A DNA stretch of 64,000 bases, taken from Sedimentibacter sp. MB35-C1 (lineage in GTDB: Bacteria > Bacillota > Clostridia > Tissierellales > Sedimentibacteraceae). The DNA lies in assembly GCF_030913635.1 (NCBI RefSeq), contig NZ_CP133188.1:2790001-2854000 (forward strand), in the 5' to 3' direction. Under the pieces are notes generated by a model. That model did not search any database and was not told the DNA's origin. It saw only the letters and a list, made by a program, of their open reading frames with translations. Positions 10,605 to 20,156 of the stretch are shown here, one piece after another. Numbering within the stretch: the stretch's first letter is position 1; every line of letters begins with the position of its first letter. The translations under genes were made by a program, and so were the position numbers.

Positions 10605-10973
10605 TTAAAGTACTTCCGGTGCCAGCGAGATAATCTTCATAAACTTTCCATCTCTTAATTCTCTTGTTACAGGTCCAAATATACGAGTTCCGACAGGTGT
10701 CTTATCTTCTTTTACTATAACCGCCGCATTTTCATCAAATCTAATATACGTACCGTCTTGTCTTCTGACACCTTTTTTTGTTCTTACGATAACAGCCTTA
10801 ACTACATCACCCTTCTTAACAACTCCTCCAGGTGTTGCAGATTTAACCGCACATACAACTATATCGCCAATATTACCGTATTTTCTTATTGAACCGCCCA
10901 TTACTCTTATTACAAGAACTTCCTTAGCTCCAGAATTATCTGCGACTCTTAATCTTGACTCATTTTGTATCAT
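10605..10973 (-). CDS. rplN: 50S ribosomal protein L14
   Basis: 122 aa, the exact usual length, with [20 protein letters not shown] and the [20 protein letters not shown] core. L14 contacts 16S rRNA in an intersubunit bridge. Confidence 0.98.
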   Translation of the reverse strand: MIQNESRLRVADNSGAKEVLVIRVMGGSIRKYGNIGDIVVCAVKSATPGGVVKKGDVVKAVIVRTKKGVRRQDGTYIRFDENAAVIVKEDKTPVGTRIFGPVTRELRDGKFMKIISLAPEVL

Positions 10974-11004
10974 GACTTCTACCTCCCTTCAATTGTCTTA
11001 GGGT

Positions 11005-11259
11005 TTATTTAGCTTCCTCTAATATTTCAACTAATCTCCAGCATTTTTCTTTTGATAATGGTCTGGTTTCCATTATTTTAACTATATCTCCAACTTTGCA
11101 CTTGTTCTCTTCATCATGTGCTTTGTATTTCTTAGTCATCTTAATCTGTTTCTTATAAAGAGGATGTGCTACAAGCTTTTCAGTAGCAACTACGACTGTT
11201 TTATCCATTTTATCACTTACTACTTTTCCAATTCTTACTTTTCTGTTGCCTCTTTCCAA
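11005..11259 (-). CDS. rpsQ: 30S ribosomal protein S17
   Basis: 84 aa, OB fold ([20 protein letters not shown] ... [20 protein letters not shown]). S17 is a primary 16S rRNA binder. 20 bp after rpmC. Confidence 0.98.
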   Translation of the reverse strand: MERGNRKVRIGKVVSDKMDKTVVVATEKLVAHPLYKKQIKMTKKYKAHDEENKCKVGDIVKIMETRPLSKEKCWRLVEILEEAK

Positions 11260-11279
11260 AGTAAAATCCTCCTTTCTTA

Positions 11280-11483
11280 TTACTGCGCATTAATGTTTAA
11301 TTCACGTTCTCTAAGAACTGTTTTAACACGCGCAATATCTTTCTTGACCTTCTTTATTCTCATCGGATTGTCAAGCTCTCCGGTTGCAAGTTGAAATCTT
11401 AAATTGAAAAGTTCTGTTTTTAAATCTAATACCGACTTGTTCAACTCTTCAACTGACTTATTTCTTAATTCATTAGCTTTCAT
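11280..11483 (-). CDS. rpmC: 50S ribosomal protein L29
   Basis: 67 aa from ATG 11483, with GGATGGTG upstream inside rplP. The frame is open further upstream but only inside rpl[21 protein letters not shown] is typical. It overlaps the rplP 3' end by 11 bp, suggesting coupled translation. L29 lies at the tunnel exit, where trigger factor and SRP dock. Confidence 0.96.
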   Translation of the reverse strand: MKANELRNKSVEELNKSVLDLKTELFNLRFQLATGELDNPMRIKKVKKDIARVKTVLRERELNINAQ

Positions 11484-11916
11484 TTGCTTCACCATCCTTT
11501 TCTGATGCCTGATCTTTGGTAACAAATTTGCATTTGATAGGCAATTTATGCATGGCAAGTCTCATTGCTTCTCTAGCTACTTCTTCAGCAACTCCTGACA
11601 TTTCGAATAATACTCTGCCAGGTTTAACTACTGCTACCCAGTATTCAGGTGATCCCTTTCCTTTACCCATACGAGTTTCGGCTGGTTTTTTAGTTACTGG
11701 TTTATCTGGGAATATTTTAATCCAAATTTGACCGCCTCTCTTAACCGATCTAGTCATAGCTCTTCTGGCAGCTTCTATTTGGTTTGATGTAATCCAAGCT
11801 GGTTCTAATGCTTGTAGTCCGTAGTCGCCGTAAGTAACCTTGTTGCCTCTCGTTGCAACACCGGTCATTCTTCCTCTTTGTTGTTTACGGCGTTTTACTC
11901 TTTTAGGCATTAACAT
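11473..11916 (-). CDS. rplP: 50S ribosomal protein L16
   Basis: 147 aa beginning [19 protein letters not shown], with the [20 protein letters not shown] motif. L16 helps organise the A-site tRNA region. The C-terminal tail ([13 protein letters not shown]) overlaps rpmC. Confidence 0.98.
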   Translation of the reverse strand: MLMPKRVKRRKQQRGRMTGVATRGNKVTYGDYGLQALEPAWITSNQIEAARRAMTRSVKRGGQIWIKIFPDKPVTKKPAETRMGKGKGSPEYWVAVVKPGRVLFEMSGVAEEVAREAMRLAMHKLPIKCKFVTKDQASEKDGEANES

Positions 11917-11943
11917 AATTATTCCTCCTTCCTTCAGGACTTA

Positions 11944-12690
11944 TTACTTTCTATCTCTTTCTCTTTTGAAATTATTATTAGATCTTCTTTTTCTCTTGTT
12001 ATCTCTATTATCGTTCATAGCTTTTACTGGTTCACGGTTATCTGATAACAATTGACCTTTCTTTCTAAGAACTTCGCCTCTGCAAATCCAAACCTTAACA
12101 CCTATTTTTCCGAATGTTGTGTTTGCTTCTGCAAAGCCATAGCTTATATCAGCTCTTAAAGTTTGAAGAGGTATTTTACCATCTGAATATCCTTCAGTTC
12201 TAGCCATATCAGCTCCGTTCAATCTTCCTGATACGCTTGTTTTAATACCCTTTGCACCTAACTTCATTGTTCTTTGCATAGACTGTTTCATAGCTCTTCT
12301 GAAAGATATACGCTTTTCAATCTGGCTTGCTATATTTTCTGCAACCAACTGAGCGTTTAATTCAGGAACCTTTATTTCTTCTACATTAATTATAACAGTC
12401 TTACCTGTCATTTTTTCTATATTAGTTTTTAAGCTGTCAACACCAGAACCGCCTTTACCAATTATCATACCTGGTTTTGCTGTGAACACACTTACCTTAA
12501 TTCTGCTGGCAAATCTTTCGATTTCAATCTTTGCTATTCCTGCCTGATTCATTGTGCTTATTATAAACTCACGAATCTTGTAGTCTTCAGCTAAATTTTC
12601 GCCGAAACTCTTTTTGTCAGCATACCATTTAGAATCCCAATCATTGATTATACCAACTCTAAGTCCATGAGGGTTTACCTTCTGACCCAT
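11944..12690 (-). CDS. rpsC: 30S ribosomal protein S3 with a basic tail
   Basis: 248 aa. It has the KH domain ([20 protein letters not shown]) and the S3 C-terminal domain ending near [11 protein letters not shown]. The last 30 residues are an Arg/Lys/Asn-rich tail ([18 protein letters not shown]), longer than the B. subtilis end, probably disordered and RNA-contacting. S3 is part of the mRNA entry helicase. Confidence 0.97.
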   Translation of the reverse strand: MGQKVNPHGLRVGIINDWDSKWYADKKSFGENLAEDYKIREFIISTMNQAGIAKIEIERFASRIKVSVFTAKPGMIIGKGGSGVDSLKTNIEKMTGKTVIINVEEIKVPELNAQLVAENIASQIEKRISFRRAMKQSMQRTMKLGAKGIKTSVSGRLNGADMARTEGYSDGKIPLQTLRADISYGFAEANTTFGKIGVKVWICRGEVLRKKGQLLSDNREPVKAMNDNRDNKRKRRSNNNFKRERDRK

Positions 12691-12710
12691 TTTTTACCTC
12701 CTTTGCTGTT

Positions 12711-13046
12711 CTATTCTCTCTCTTTTACTACAGCTCCAATATGGCTGCTTCTTTTCAGTATTTTATATGCTGCTCCCTTTGATCTCGGTCTCCATCTCTT
12801 AAGAGTTGGACCTTGATTAGCATAAACTTCGGAAACATATAATTTATCTCTATCCATTTCAAAGTTATTTTCAGCATTTGCCGTAGCTGATTTAACTACT
12901 TTTTCTAAAATTTTAGCTCCCTTACTTGGGTAAAATTTTAAAATTGCTAAAGCTTCGTCAACTTGCTTTCCTCTTACCATATCACATACGAATCTCATTT
13001 TTCTAGGTGATACTCTTATATATTTAGCAACTGCTCTTGCTTCCAT
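12711..13046 (-). CDS. rplV: 50S ribosomal protein L22
   Basis: 111 aa with [20 protein letters not shown] and the tunnel-lining hairpin near [20 protein letters not shown]. No change in the usual macrolide-resistance loop is evident by eye. Confidence 0.98.
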   Translation of the reverse strand: MEARAVAKYIRVSPRKMRFVCDMVRGKQVDEALAILKFYPSKGAKILEKVVKSATANAENNFEMDRDKLYVSEVYANQGPTLKRWRPRSKGAAYKILKRSSHIGAVVKERE

Positions 13047-13064
13047 TTAAGCTTGCCTCCCTTC

Positions 13065-13346
13065 TTATTTAACTTTTGAAGATTTATCAGTCTTATCATG
13101 TCCTCTATAAGTCCTTGTTGGAGCAAATTCACCGAGTTTGTGTCCAACCATATCTTCAGTTATATATACAGGAACGTGCTTTCTGCCATCATGTATAGCT
13201 AATGTATGGCCTACCATTTCGGGGAATATTGTTGATCTTCTAGACCAAGTTTTTAATACTTTTTTATTGTTTGCTTCATTCATTTCCACAATCTTTTTCA
13301 TAAGACTAGGTTCACAATAAGGCCCTTTTTTTAATGATCTACCCAT
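13065..13346 (-). CDS. rpsS: 30S ribosomal protein S19
   Basis: 93 aa with [20 protein letters not shown] and the [17 protein letters not shown] end. S19 pairs with S13 at the top of the 30S head. Confidence 0.98.
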   Translation of the reverse strand: MGRSLKKGPYCEPSLMKKIVEMNEANNKKVLKTWSRRSTIFPEMVGHTLAIHDGRKHVPVYITEDMVGHKLGEFAPTRTYRGHDKTDKSSKVK

Positions 13347-13379
13347 TCACTATTTCCTCCTTTCACTAACCTGTTAAAA

Positions 13380-14213
13380 CTATTTTGTATTTCTTCTCTT
13401 AACAATCATCTTGTCGGATTTTTTGTTTTTCTTACGAGTTTTCAAACCAAGTGCTGGTTTACCCCAAGGAGTAACAGGTCCTGGTCTACCAACAGGAGCT
13501 CTACCTTCACCACCACCGTGTGGATGGTCGTTAGGATTCATTACGGAACCTCTTACTGTAGGTCTGATACCCATATGTCTTTTTCTTCCGGCTTTACCTA
13601 TTGTTATATTTTCGTGATCTAAATTTCCTACCTGACCAATTGTAGCTCTGCAGTCCATGCTTATCATTCTAACTTCGCCGCTTGGAAGTCTAACCTGAGC
13701 ATACTTGCCTTCTTTAGCCATAAGCTGAGCTGAGTTGCCAGCTGAACGTACCATTTGTGCACCTTTACCAGGTTTTAATTCTATGTTGTGAATCAATGTA
13801 CCAACAGGAATATTTCTTACAGGAAGTGCATTTCCTATTTTTATATCCGCATCAGATCCAGAAACAATTGTATCACCAACAGCTAATTTATAAGGAGCTA
13901 TTATATATTTCTTTTCTCCATCTGCATAGTTTATAAGAGCTATATTCGCACTTCTGTTAGGATCATACTCAATTGTAGCAACTTTTCCTGGAACTCCGTC
14001 TTTATTTCTTTTAAAATCAATGATTCTATATTTTCTCTTTTCTCCACCACCCTGATGACGAACTGTTATTCTGCCATACGAGTTTCTTCCAGCCTTATTC
14101 TTTAATGGAGCTAAAAGAGATTTCTCAGGTTCATTAGTTGTTATTTCTTCAAATGTTGAAACTGTCATTTGTCTCAACGCCGGAGAGGTTGGTCTGTATT
14201 TTCTAATACCCAT
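13380..14213 (-). CDS. rplB: 50S ribosomal protein L2
   Basis: 277 aa, full length. The conserved C-terminal motif [20 protein letters not shown], near the peptidyl transferase centre, is present. A 203-bp spacer holding a structured repeat separates it from rplW, unusual inside the S10 operon. Confidence 0.98.
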   Translation of the reverse strand: MGIRKYRPTSPALRQMTVSTFEEITTNEPEKSLLAPLKNKAGRNSYGRITVRHQGGGEKRKYRIIDFKRNKDGVPGKVATIEYDPNRSANIALINYADGEKKYIIAPYKLAVGDTIVSGSDADIKIGNALPVRNIPVGTLIHNIELKPGKGAQMVRSAGNSAQLMAKEGKYAQVRLPSGEVRMISMDCRATIGQVGNLDHENITIGKAGRKRHMGIRPTVRGSVMNPNDHPHGGGEGRAPVGRPGPVTPWGKPALGLKTRKKNKKSDKMIVKRRNTK

Positions 14214-14280
14214 GAGATTTTCCTCCTTTTTTTGATCTACTATCTTTTAATTACATTCTTGTGCCCTTCGTTAGCTTAAC

Positions 14281-14404
14281 ATAAGGGGTTCGCAGGGAAA
14301 TTCACTAATTTATTTGCTCCTAACGTCGCATAAATTAGGAATTTTGTGCGTTTGACCTACCATCAATTTTTTCTCCTTATCAGTCGAAAAAATTGGGTTA
14401 GGGC
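14281..14404 (-). repeat. Structured intergenic repeat, single diverged copy (rplW-rplB)
   Basis: The spacer 14214-14416 has no ORF. It matches the arrays at 31.8 and 35.2 kb in order of elements. Hairpin 1 is CTAATTTAT / ATAAATTAG (14305-14313 with 14330-14338), plus a GC/GC inner pair. A conserved GACCTACC box follows. Hairpin 2 is CAATTTTTTC / GAAAAAATTG (14364-14373 with 14386-14395). The terminal GGGTTAGGGC ends the copy. The arms differ in sequence from the other copies yet remain complementary. On the minus-strand mRNA the element begins 12 nt after the rplW stop. Confidence 0.8.
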
Positions 14405-14416
14405 ATAAAGGGCATC

Positions 14417-14707
14417 TTAGATTCCTTCAAAGAATTCTATTGTTTTGCTGTCTTCTGTTAAAGTAATTATAGCCTTTTTCCAATCGGCTCTTTTGCCAAC
14501 ATTCATGCCCATTCTTTTTTTCTTTCCAAGCATGTTCATTGTGTTCACACTTGCTACTTTAACTCCGAATATTTTTTCCACTGCATTTTTAATTTCAGTT
14601 TTATTAGACTTTTTATCAACAACAAAAGTGTATTTTTTTTCTGCCATTGCATCCATACTTGCTTCTGTTACTATCGGTCTTTTTATGATATCGTGTGGAT
14701 CGCGCAT
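14417..14707 (-). CDS. rplW: 50S ribosomal protein L23
   Basis: 96 aa with [19 protein letters not shown] and the extended loop [19 protein letters not shown]23 is the main docking site for trigger factor and SRP at the tunnel exit. Its start overlaps the rplD stop by one base. Confidence 0.98.
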   Translation of the reverse strand: MRDPHDIIKRPIVTEASMDAMAEKKYTFVVDKKSNKTEIKNAVEKIFGVKVASVNTMNMLGKKKRMGMNVGKRADWKKAIITLTEDSKTIEFFEGI

Positions 14708-15330
14708 TATGCGTACACCTCCTCCACTTTATTAACTGCTTCCTTCGTAATCAGGAAAGAATCACAGTTTAAAATGTCATAAACATTTATTGTGTTAATA
14801 TATGCTGTTTTTACTCCCGGAATGTTAGCAGCTGCTCTAACTACAGCTTCATCTTTTTCAGGAATAACAACTAATGTTTTTTTACCGGAATTAAGATTTT
14901 TTAAAACCTTAACCATTTCTTTTGTTTTCGGCTGTTCAAGCACTAATTTATCTACTACTATTATTTCTTGATCCTGAACTTTTGAACTTAATGCTGATTT
15001 AAGAGCCAATCTCTTAACTTTCTTAGGAATTGAGTAGCTATAGTCTCTTGGCTTTGGAGCAAATACAATTCCTCCGCCTTTCCACTGCGGCGCTCTTATA
15101 CTTCCTTGTCTTGCACGGCCTGTTCCTTTTTGTCTCCAAGGTTTTCTACCGCCGCCTCTCACATCAGCTCTTGTCTTTGCTGACTGAGTTCCTTGTCTTT
15201 GATTAGCCAAATAATTTTTTACAGCTTCATACATTACATGAGTGTTTACTTCTACACCAAATACGGCATCATTTAATTCGATATCGCCTACCTGGCTGCC
15301 TGTTATATCATAAAGAGCTACTTTCGGCAT
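14707..15330 (-). CDS. rplD: 50S ribosomal protein L4
   Basis: 207 aa with the tunnel loop ([20 protein letters not shown]) and [20 protein letters not shown]. In gamma-proteobacteria L4 represses the S10 operon; no evidence for that here. Confidence 0.98.
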   Translation of the reverse strand: MPKVALYDITGSQVGDIELNDAVFGVEVNTHVMYEAVKNYLANQRQGTQSAKTRADVRGGGRKPWRQKGTGRARQGSIRAPQWKGGGIVFAPKPRDYSYSIPKKVKRLALKSALSSKVQDQEIIVVDKLVLEQPKTKEMVKVLKNLNSGKKTLVVIPEKDEAVVRAAANIPGVKTAYINTINVYDILNCDSFLITKEAVNKVEEVYA

Positions 15331-15356
15331 CTTTAGTCCTCCTTTCTACGCAATTA

Positions 15357-15989
15357 TTATTTAGACTTTCTAACTGCTTCTCTGACCTTTACCAAACCTT
15401 TTTTAGGTCCTGGTATCGCACCTTTTACAAGTATTGCATTTTTATCTGCATCAACTTTTATAACTTCAAGGTTTAATACTGTAACTTTTTCATTACCCAT
15501 ATGTCCGTGAGCTTTTGTTCCTTTTACTACTCTTCCCACACCAGCAGAAGCTCCTAAAGAACCTCTTAATCTGTGGAATTTAGAACCGTGGCTCATATCT
15601 CCAGTATGATGTCCGTGTCTCTTAATAGATCCCTGGAATCCCTTACCTTTAGAAATTCCTACAACATCAACTTTCTCTCCGACTTGGAAAATATCAACGC
15701 CTATTTTCTGACCGATTTCGTAATCATCGATATTTGCTACTCTGAATTCTCTTAAAAATCTTTTTGGTTCTGCATTTGCTTTATCAAAATGACCTTTTAT
15801 AGGTTTAACAACATTTTTTAATTTAATGTCTCCAAAGCCAACCTGAATTGCATTATAACCATCTTTTTCAACAGTTTTTTTCTGAATAACAACTATGTCG
15901 CCTGATTCGATTACAGTTACCGGAACAACATTTCCTTGTTCTGTGAACACTTGAGTCATTCCGACTTTTTTACCAAGAATTGCTTTCAT
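15357..15989 (-). CDS. rplC: 50S ribosomal protein L3
   Basis: 210 aa with MKAILGKKVGMTQVF and the glycine/histidine-rich core GFQGSIKRHGHHTGDMSHGS. L3 starts 50S assembly and reaches the peptidyl transferase centre. The 91-bp spacer from rpsJ contains a small hairpin (GATTGC / GCAATC). Confidence 0.98.
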   Translation of the reverse strand: MKAILGKKVGMTQVFTEQGNVVPVTVIESGDIVVIQKKTVEKDGYNAIQVGFGDIKLKNVVKPIKGHFDKANAEPKRFLREFRVANIDDYEIGQKIGVDIFQVGEKVDVVGISKGKGFQGSIKRHGHHTGDMSHGSKFHRLRGSLGASAGVGRVVKGTKAHGHMGNEKVTVLNLEVIKVDADKNAILVKGAIPGPKKGLVKVREAVRKSK

Positions 15990-16080
15990 TTTTACACCTC
16001 CTATTTTCTTACAGCGGATTGCTTTTAGGCAATCATTCTAAGCAGAGTGCATTATATATTTTTTCTCTACTTGCTTTCTC

Positions 16081-16392
16081 TTATAATTTGATTTCAATGT
16101 CTACACCGGCAGGCAGATTCAATTTCATCAATGAATCTACAGTCTTAGGTGTAGGGTTAGTTATGTCAATCAATCTTTTATGAGTTCTTTGTTCAAACTG
16201 CTCTCTGGAATCTTTGTACTTATGAACAGCTCTCAGTATTGTAATAACCTGTTTTTCTGTTGGCAGCGGAATCGGTCCTGCTACAGTTGCACCGGTATTT
16301 TTAGCTGTTTCTACAATTTTTTGTGCAGATTGATCAATTAATTGATGATCATAAGCCTTTAACCTAATTCTTATTTTCTGTGCGTTTGCCAT
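16081..16392 (-). CDS. rpsJ: 30S ribosomal protein S10
   Basis: 103 aa from ATG 16392 behind GAAGGAGGT. Earlier in-frame starts lie in the leader and lack an RBS. Sequence [20 protein letters not shown] is typical. S10 also acts as NusE in antitermination with NusB. First gene of the superoperon. Confidence 0.97.
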   Translation of the reverse strand: MANAQKIRIRLKAYDHQLIDQSAQKIVETAKNTGATVAGPIPLPTEKQVITILRAVHKYKDSREQFEQRTHKRLIDITNPTPKTVDSLMKLNLPAGVDIEIKL

Positions 16393-16586
16393 TTTTTTAC
16401 CTCCTTCTTCGTATGTCATCCATACAACTCGGAATTGCTCGATACACCTATCCGGGTGTTTCTTATTTTGTAGTTTTAGCAATACCGGTCGCCCTGTTTT
16501 TTAACAGGACATACTCTGCAAAAATTCCCTGATTTATTAAGCAAAATCAGCAACCTTTTGCGTCATCGCATGTGGCAAGCTTTATT
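16393..16586 (-). promoter_or_regulatory. rpsJ 5' leader with hairpins
   Basis: About 190 nt of transcribed leader. Hairpins seen on the minus strand include CCTGTT / AACAGG and ACACC / GGTGT, plus a long A/T stem region near 16540. Leaders upstream of rpsJ often carry ribosomal-protein control sites. Which protein, if any, binds here is not visible. Confidence 0.45.
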
Positions 16587-16615
16587 ATAATATACCATTA
16601 TTTCTTATAAATCAA
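16587..16615 (-). promoter_or_regulatory. Promoter of the S10-spc-alpha superoperon
   Basis: Minus-strand TTGATT (16610-16615), a 17-bp spacer and TATTAT (16587-16592), with AT-rich flanks. It is the only convincing promoter upstream of rpsJ, and no terminator interrupts the 15 kb down to rplQ. Confidence 0.7.
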
Positions 16616-16825
16616 GTAGTTTTTTTATTTGTTTCAAAAAGTTAACATTTGTTACCTTTCCTTAACATGTCTGTGCGTTATTTATTTTTTTAATGTTTGC
16701 ATTTGTTGAATTTTATATTAAACGTAAATTATAAATTTATTCCAGTTTTAAAATATCATTAATAATTCGTATATTTTACTCTGCTTTCTTCCTTAAAATT
16801 ATTTGTACCTAAAATATGAACTATT

Positions 16826-16866
16826 AAAAAACACCATCCAAAAAAATTCTGGCTGGTGTTTTTTTA
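16826..16866 (-). terminator. Terminator of the symporter gene
   Basis: AAAAACACCA / TGGTGTTTTT with an inner CC/GG pair. On the minus strand it ends in a T-run, 28 bp after the symporter stop. The rest of 16616-16825 is AT-rich with no gene seen. Confidence 0.8.
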
Positions 16867-16893
16867 TGATATTAATAATCTATGTTATAATTT

Positions 16894-18390
16894 CTAAAGT
16901 GAATTATTTTTAGCCTTTATTCTTTTAGCATTGATATCTTTCCACATTTCTACATCAACACCTTTCCAAGAAAGTTTGTCAGGATCATAGTAAGGATCCT
17001 TGCCAGCTTTCATTTGTTGATCATAGTCTTTGTACAAAGCAACGCATTTTGGGAACAACATGCATACTACTAACATGTTAATCCATGTACATGCGCCAAG
17101 AGCAAAGTCAGAAAGGCCCCAAGCTGTATCAGATTCAATGATACCCCATAAGAATACAAGTACAGGCATACCAAATTGTAAAATTCTTGTAATTGCTTTA
17201 CGAGTGTTTTGTTGTGTTGGTTTTTGGAAAAGGTACATAGCTGCTGTTTCTGCCTCATAATAGTAGCTGATTAAGCATGTGAATGAGAATAATAACAGCA
17301 TGATTGCAATAAAGATATGCCCAAAGTTACCAAGGACTGTGCTAGCAGCCATTTGAACATATATAATACCGCCTGTAATGCCTTCGGCAAGTTCAGGACT
17401 ACCACTGCCGATATAACCTCCTGCTGTATTGAAACTATCAGTTAAAAGAATCATAAGACCTGTGCAACTACATACGATAACTGTGTCTAACCATACGCCG
17501 GCAGCATTTGACAATCCCTGTTTAACAGGGTGACTAGTTTCAACAGCTGCTGCTGTTGGTGAAGCCTCACCCATACCTGAAGCAGATGAGAAAGTACCTC
17601 TTTTAATACCTTGTTGAATTGCAATACCAATAGTACCTCCAAAAATAGCATTTAAGCCAAATGCGGAAGAAATAACATCAGAAATTAGTGCTGGTATTTT
17701 TGTAATATTTAGTACTAATATTATAAGGGTAATTCCCATGTAAATAGCTGTCATAAATGGAACTATTGAAGAAGCTACGGTACTAATACGTCTTATACCA
17801 CCAAGAACTGTCACAAGTAGCAGAACTGCAATACAAGCAGATATAACAGTCATCGAAATACCTGTAGCTTGATTAAATGCGTCAGAAACCGTATATGTAG
17901 CAGCAGCAGTCATAAAGCAAGAAGTGCCCACAAACATAACCACAGCCATAAATTTACCGTATTTTCCCCATCCTAGTCCGCGTTCAGCACAGTAAGGACC
18001 GCCGCCACGGTATGCGCCGTCAACACGAATTTTATACAACTGACCCAATGTACACTCAGCAAAGCAAACTGCAGAGTTTGTCATGCCTATAAGTATCATC
18101 CAAAACAACGCACCAGGACCACCTGAATAAATTGCAACAGCAACTCCTGCTACATTACCTGTTCCAACACGCATCGCCATAGTTGTACAGAAGGATGCAA
18201 AAGAAGATATACCTGACTCTGAGTCACCTTTTTCTATAATACGACTCCACATATCTTTAAAACGAACGAATTGAAAAAATCCTAATTTTACTGTAAAGTA
18301 AATGCCGGCACCACCGATAAGTAAAAGCATGCCAATGCCCCAAATGTAACCATTTGCCCAATTAACTACACTGTTTAAAGTATTTAACAT
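16894..18390 (-). CDS. Alanine/glycine:cation symporter (AGCS family)
   Basis: 498 aa, strongly hydrophobic with about 11 predicted membrane segments. The family core is present: CTTMAMRVGTGNVAGVAVAI, then ECTLGQLYKIR and GIKRGTFSSASGMGEASPTA. AGCS proteins import alanine, glycine or related amino acids with sodium or protons; the substrate cannot be read from sequence. The cytosolic tail ends KRIKAKNNSL. RBS AAGGAGAAATT. It has its own terminator and a long upstream region, and it interrupts the usual tuf-rpsJ junction, so it is a local insertion of an independent gene. Confidence 0.93.
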   Translation of the reverse strand: MLNTLNSVVNWANGYIWGIGMLLLIGGAGIYFTVKLGFFQFVRFKDMWSRIIEKGDSESGISSFASFCTTMAMRVGTGNVAGVAVAIYSGGPGALFWMILIGMTNSAVCFAECTLGQLYKIRVDGAYRGGGPYCAERGLGWGKYGKFMAVVMFVGTSCFMTAAATYTVSDAFNQATGISMTVISACIAVLLLVTVLGGIRRISTVASSIVPFMTAIYMGITLIILVLNITKIPALISDVISSAFGLNAIFGGTIGIAIQQGIKRGTFSSASGMGEASPTAAAVETSHPVKQGLSNAAGVWLDTVIVCSCTGLMILLTDSFNTAGGYIGSGSPELAEGITGGIIYVQMAASTVLGNFGHIFIAIMLLLFSFTCLISYYYEAETAAMYLFQKPTQQNTRKAITRILQFGMPVLVFLWGIIESDTAWGLSDFALGACTWINMLVVCMLFPKCVALYKDYDQQMKAGKDPYYDPDKLSWKGVDVEMWKDINAKRIKAKNNSL

Positions 18391-18479
18391 AATTTCTCCT
18401 TGTTAAAAAAATTTTTTTGAATCATTTGCAAATTTTCTTTGTTACTTTATTACGCCTCTTAAATATTACATAACACTTA

Positions 18480-18590
18480 CTATGACTTGCTAAAAGCTTC
18501 AACCACCTCCATTTCTTTTTCTTCTTTATCAGCTATAAATTCCCTCCAAAATATAGCTGATAATGTTTTCATGAATAATGAATTTACCAT
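18480..18590 (-). CDS. Possible 36-aa small protein upstream of the symporter
   Basis: ATG 18590 to TAG 18480, with GGTGGA about seven bases upstream as a weak RBS. The product is hydrophobic/aromatic at the N-terminus (NSLFMKTLSAIFWREFIADK) and acidic at the C-terminus (EEKEMEVVEAFSKS). A 10-bp perfect inverted repeat (ATCAGCTATA / TATAGCTGAT) lies inside it at 18528-18561. It could be a small membrane partner of the symporter, a leader peptide, or chance. Function unknown. Confidence 0.35.
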   Translation of the reverse strand: MVNSLFMKTLSAIFWREFIADKEEKEMEVVEAFSKS

Positions 18591-18720
18591 TGCAAGTCCA
18601 CCATAATAGTTGCAACTACTGTGCCAATTTTTATTTTCTTTAAAATTATGTGATTTAAATTATAGAATGTGATAAAATGGAGCATAACGAAATTTATATT
18701 TATATTACAAGTAAATTTTC

Positions 18721-18784
18721 TTTTACAACGATGTACAAAAAATCATAATATTGTATGTATAATTATTTTACACCTGTACAAAAA
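18721..18784. promoter_or_regulatory. Direct repeats upstream of the symporter, possible operator
   Basis: Two copies of TTTTACA-N3/5-TGTACAAAAA lie at 18721-18741 and 18766-18784, about 45 bp apart. They are in the region where the symporter promoter should be. A regulator site is inferred; none is known to me. Confidence 0.35.
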
Positions 18785-18833
18785 TTATAACTATTTCTCA
18801 ATTTATTAGTCATATCAAAAAATATTAAACCTA

Positions 18834-18897
18834 AAAAAAGGCTCAGATATACTGAAGCCTTTTTTATATCAAAAGGAGGAGCAATGCTCCTCCTTTT
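18834..18897 (-). terminator. Tandem hairpins ending the str operon
   Basis: On the minus strand, tuf copy 1 is followed first by a perfect 12-bp hairpin with a 3-base loop (AAAAGGAGGAGC / GCTCCTCCTTTT, 18871-18897). A rho-independent terminator follows (AAAAAAGGCT / AGCCTTTTTT, 18834-18866) with a T-run. Confidence 0.8.
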
Positions 18898-18940
18898 ACA
18901 GTGATTTTCCCGCCACATCTGTGAGGTTATGTTCACCAAT

Positions 18941-20134
18941 TTATTTTATTATACTTGTAACAACACCTGAACCAACTGTTCTTCCGCCTTCTCTGATAGC
19001 GAATCTCAATCCTTCTTCTATTGCTATTGGGTGGATTAATTCTACTATAAATCTTGCGTTATCTCCAGGCATGCACATTTCTGTTCCTTCTTCAAGGTCG
19101 ATCTGGCCTGTTATATCTGTTGTTCTGAAATAGAACTGTGGTCTGTATCCGTTAAAGAATGGTGTATGTCTTCCACCTTCTTCTTTTGTTAATACATAAA
19201 CTTCTGCATTAAATTTTGTATGTGGTGTTATTGTACCTGGTTTTGCTAATACCTGACCTCTTTGGATTTCATTTCTCTGAATTCCTCTTAACAGTGCTCC
19301 GATATTATCTCCTGCCTGTGCCTGATCAAGTAATTTCTTGAACATTTCTACACCTGTACAAACTGTTTCTGCTGGCTCCTCTGCTAATCCAACTATCTGG
19401 ATTTTATCCTGTACCTTCAGAACTCCTCTTTCTACTCTTCCTGTTGCAACTGTTCCTCTTCCTGTTATTGAGAATACATCCTCTACAGGCATTAAGAACG
19501 GTTTATCTATGTCTCTTTCTGGAGTTGGTATCCATTCGTCTACCGCTGCCATTAATTCGATAATTTTGTCTCCCCATTCTCCTGAAGGATCTTCAAGAGC
19601 TTTTAATGCTGAACCTTTTACTATTGGAGTGTTGTCTCCATCGAATTCATATTCAGATAATAATTCTCTGATTTCCATTTCTACCAATTCGATTAATTCT
19701 GGATCATCTACCATATCTTCTTTGTTTAAGAATACTACTAATCTTGGAACACCAACCTGTCTTGAAAGAAGGATGTGCTCTCTTGTCTGAGGCATAGGAC
19801 CATCAGCTGCAGAAACAACAAGTATTCCTCCGTCCATCTGTGCTGCTCCAGTTATCATGTTCTTTACATAGTCAGCATGGCCTGGGCAGTCAACGTGTGC
19901 ATAGTGTCTGTTTGCAGTTTCATACTCAACGTGTGATGTCGATATAGTGATTCCTCTTTCTCTTTCTTCCGGAGCCTTATCGATATTATCAAATGCTACG
20001 CTTTCTCCTGTGCCAAATCTATCATGCAGTGTTCTAGTAATTGCTGCTGTTAATGTAGTCTTACCATGGTCAACGTGCCCGATTGTTCCAATATTAACAT
20101 GGGGCTTACTTCTTTCATATTTTGCTTTTGCCAT
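18941..20134 (-). CDS. tuf: Elongation factor Tu, copy 1
   Basis: 397 aa. G1 motif [10 protein letters not shown], switch [12 protein letters not shown]4 NKEDMVDD and the conserved C-terminus [17 protein letters not shown]-Tu delivers aminoacyl-tRNA to the ribosome. Last gene of the str operon, 22 bp after fusA. Its protein is identical to copy 2 (35478-36671). By eye the DNA differs only at 20045, 20081 and 20090, all near the start codon. Confidence 0.98.
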   Translation of the reverse strand: MAKAKYERSKPHVNIGTIGHVDHGKTTLTAAITRTLHDRFGTGESVAFDNIDKAPEERERGITISTSHVEYETANRHYAHVDCPGHADYVKNMITGAAQMDGGILVVSAADGPMPQTREHILLSRQVGVPRLVVFLNKEDMVDDPELIELVEMEIRELLSEYEFDGDNTPIVKGSALKALEDPSGEWGDKIIELMAAVDEWIPTPERDIDKPFLMPVEDVFSITGRGTVATGRVERGVLKVQDKIQIVGLAEEPAETVCTGVEMFKKLLDQAQAGDNIGALLRGIQRNEIQRGQVLAKPGTITPHTKFNAEVYVLTKEEGGRHTPFFNGYRPQFYFRTTDITGQIDLEEGTEMCMPGDNARFIVELIHPIAIEEGLRFAIREGGRTVGSGVVTSIIK

Positions 20135-20156
20135 ATTTACTTCCTCCTGGATAAAA

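Noticed and set aside
14395-14404. Telomere-like GGGTTAGGG in the repeat family
   Set aside because: Only two G-runs per 120 bp, no tandem hexamers; a coincidental match that cannot form a simple quadruplex alone.
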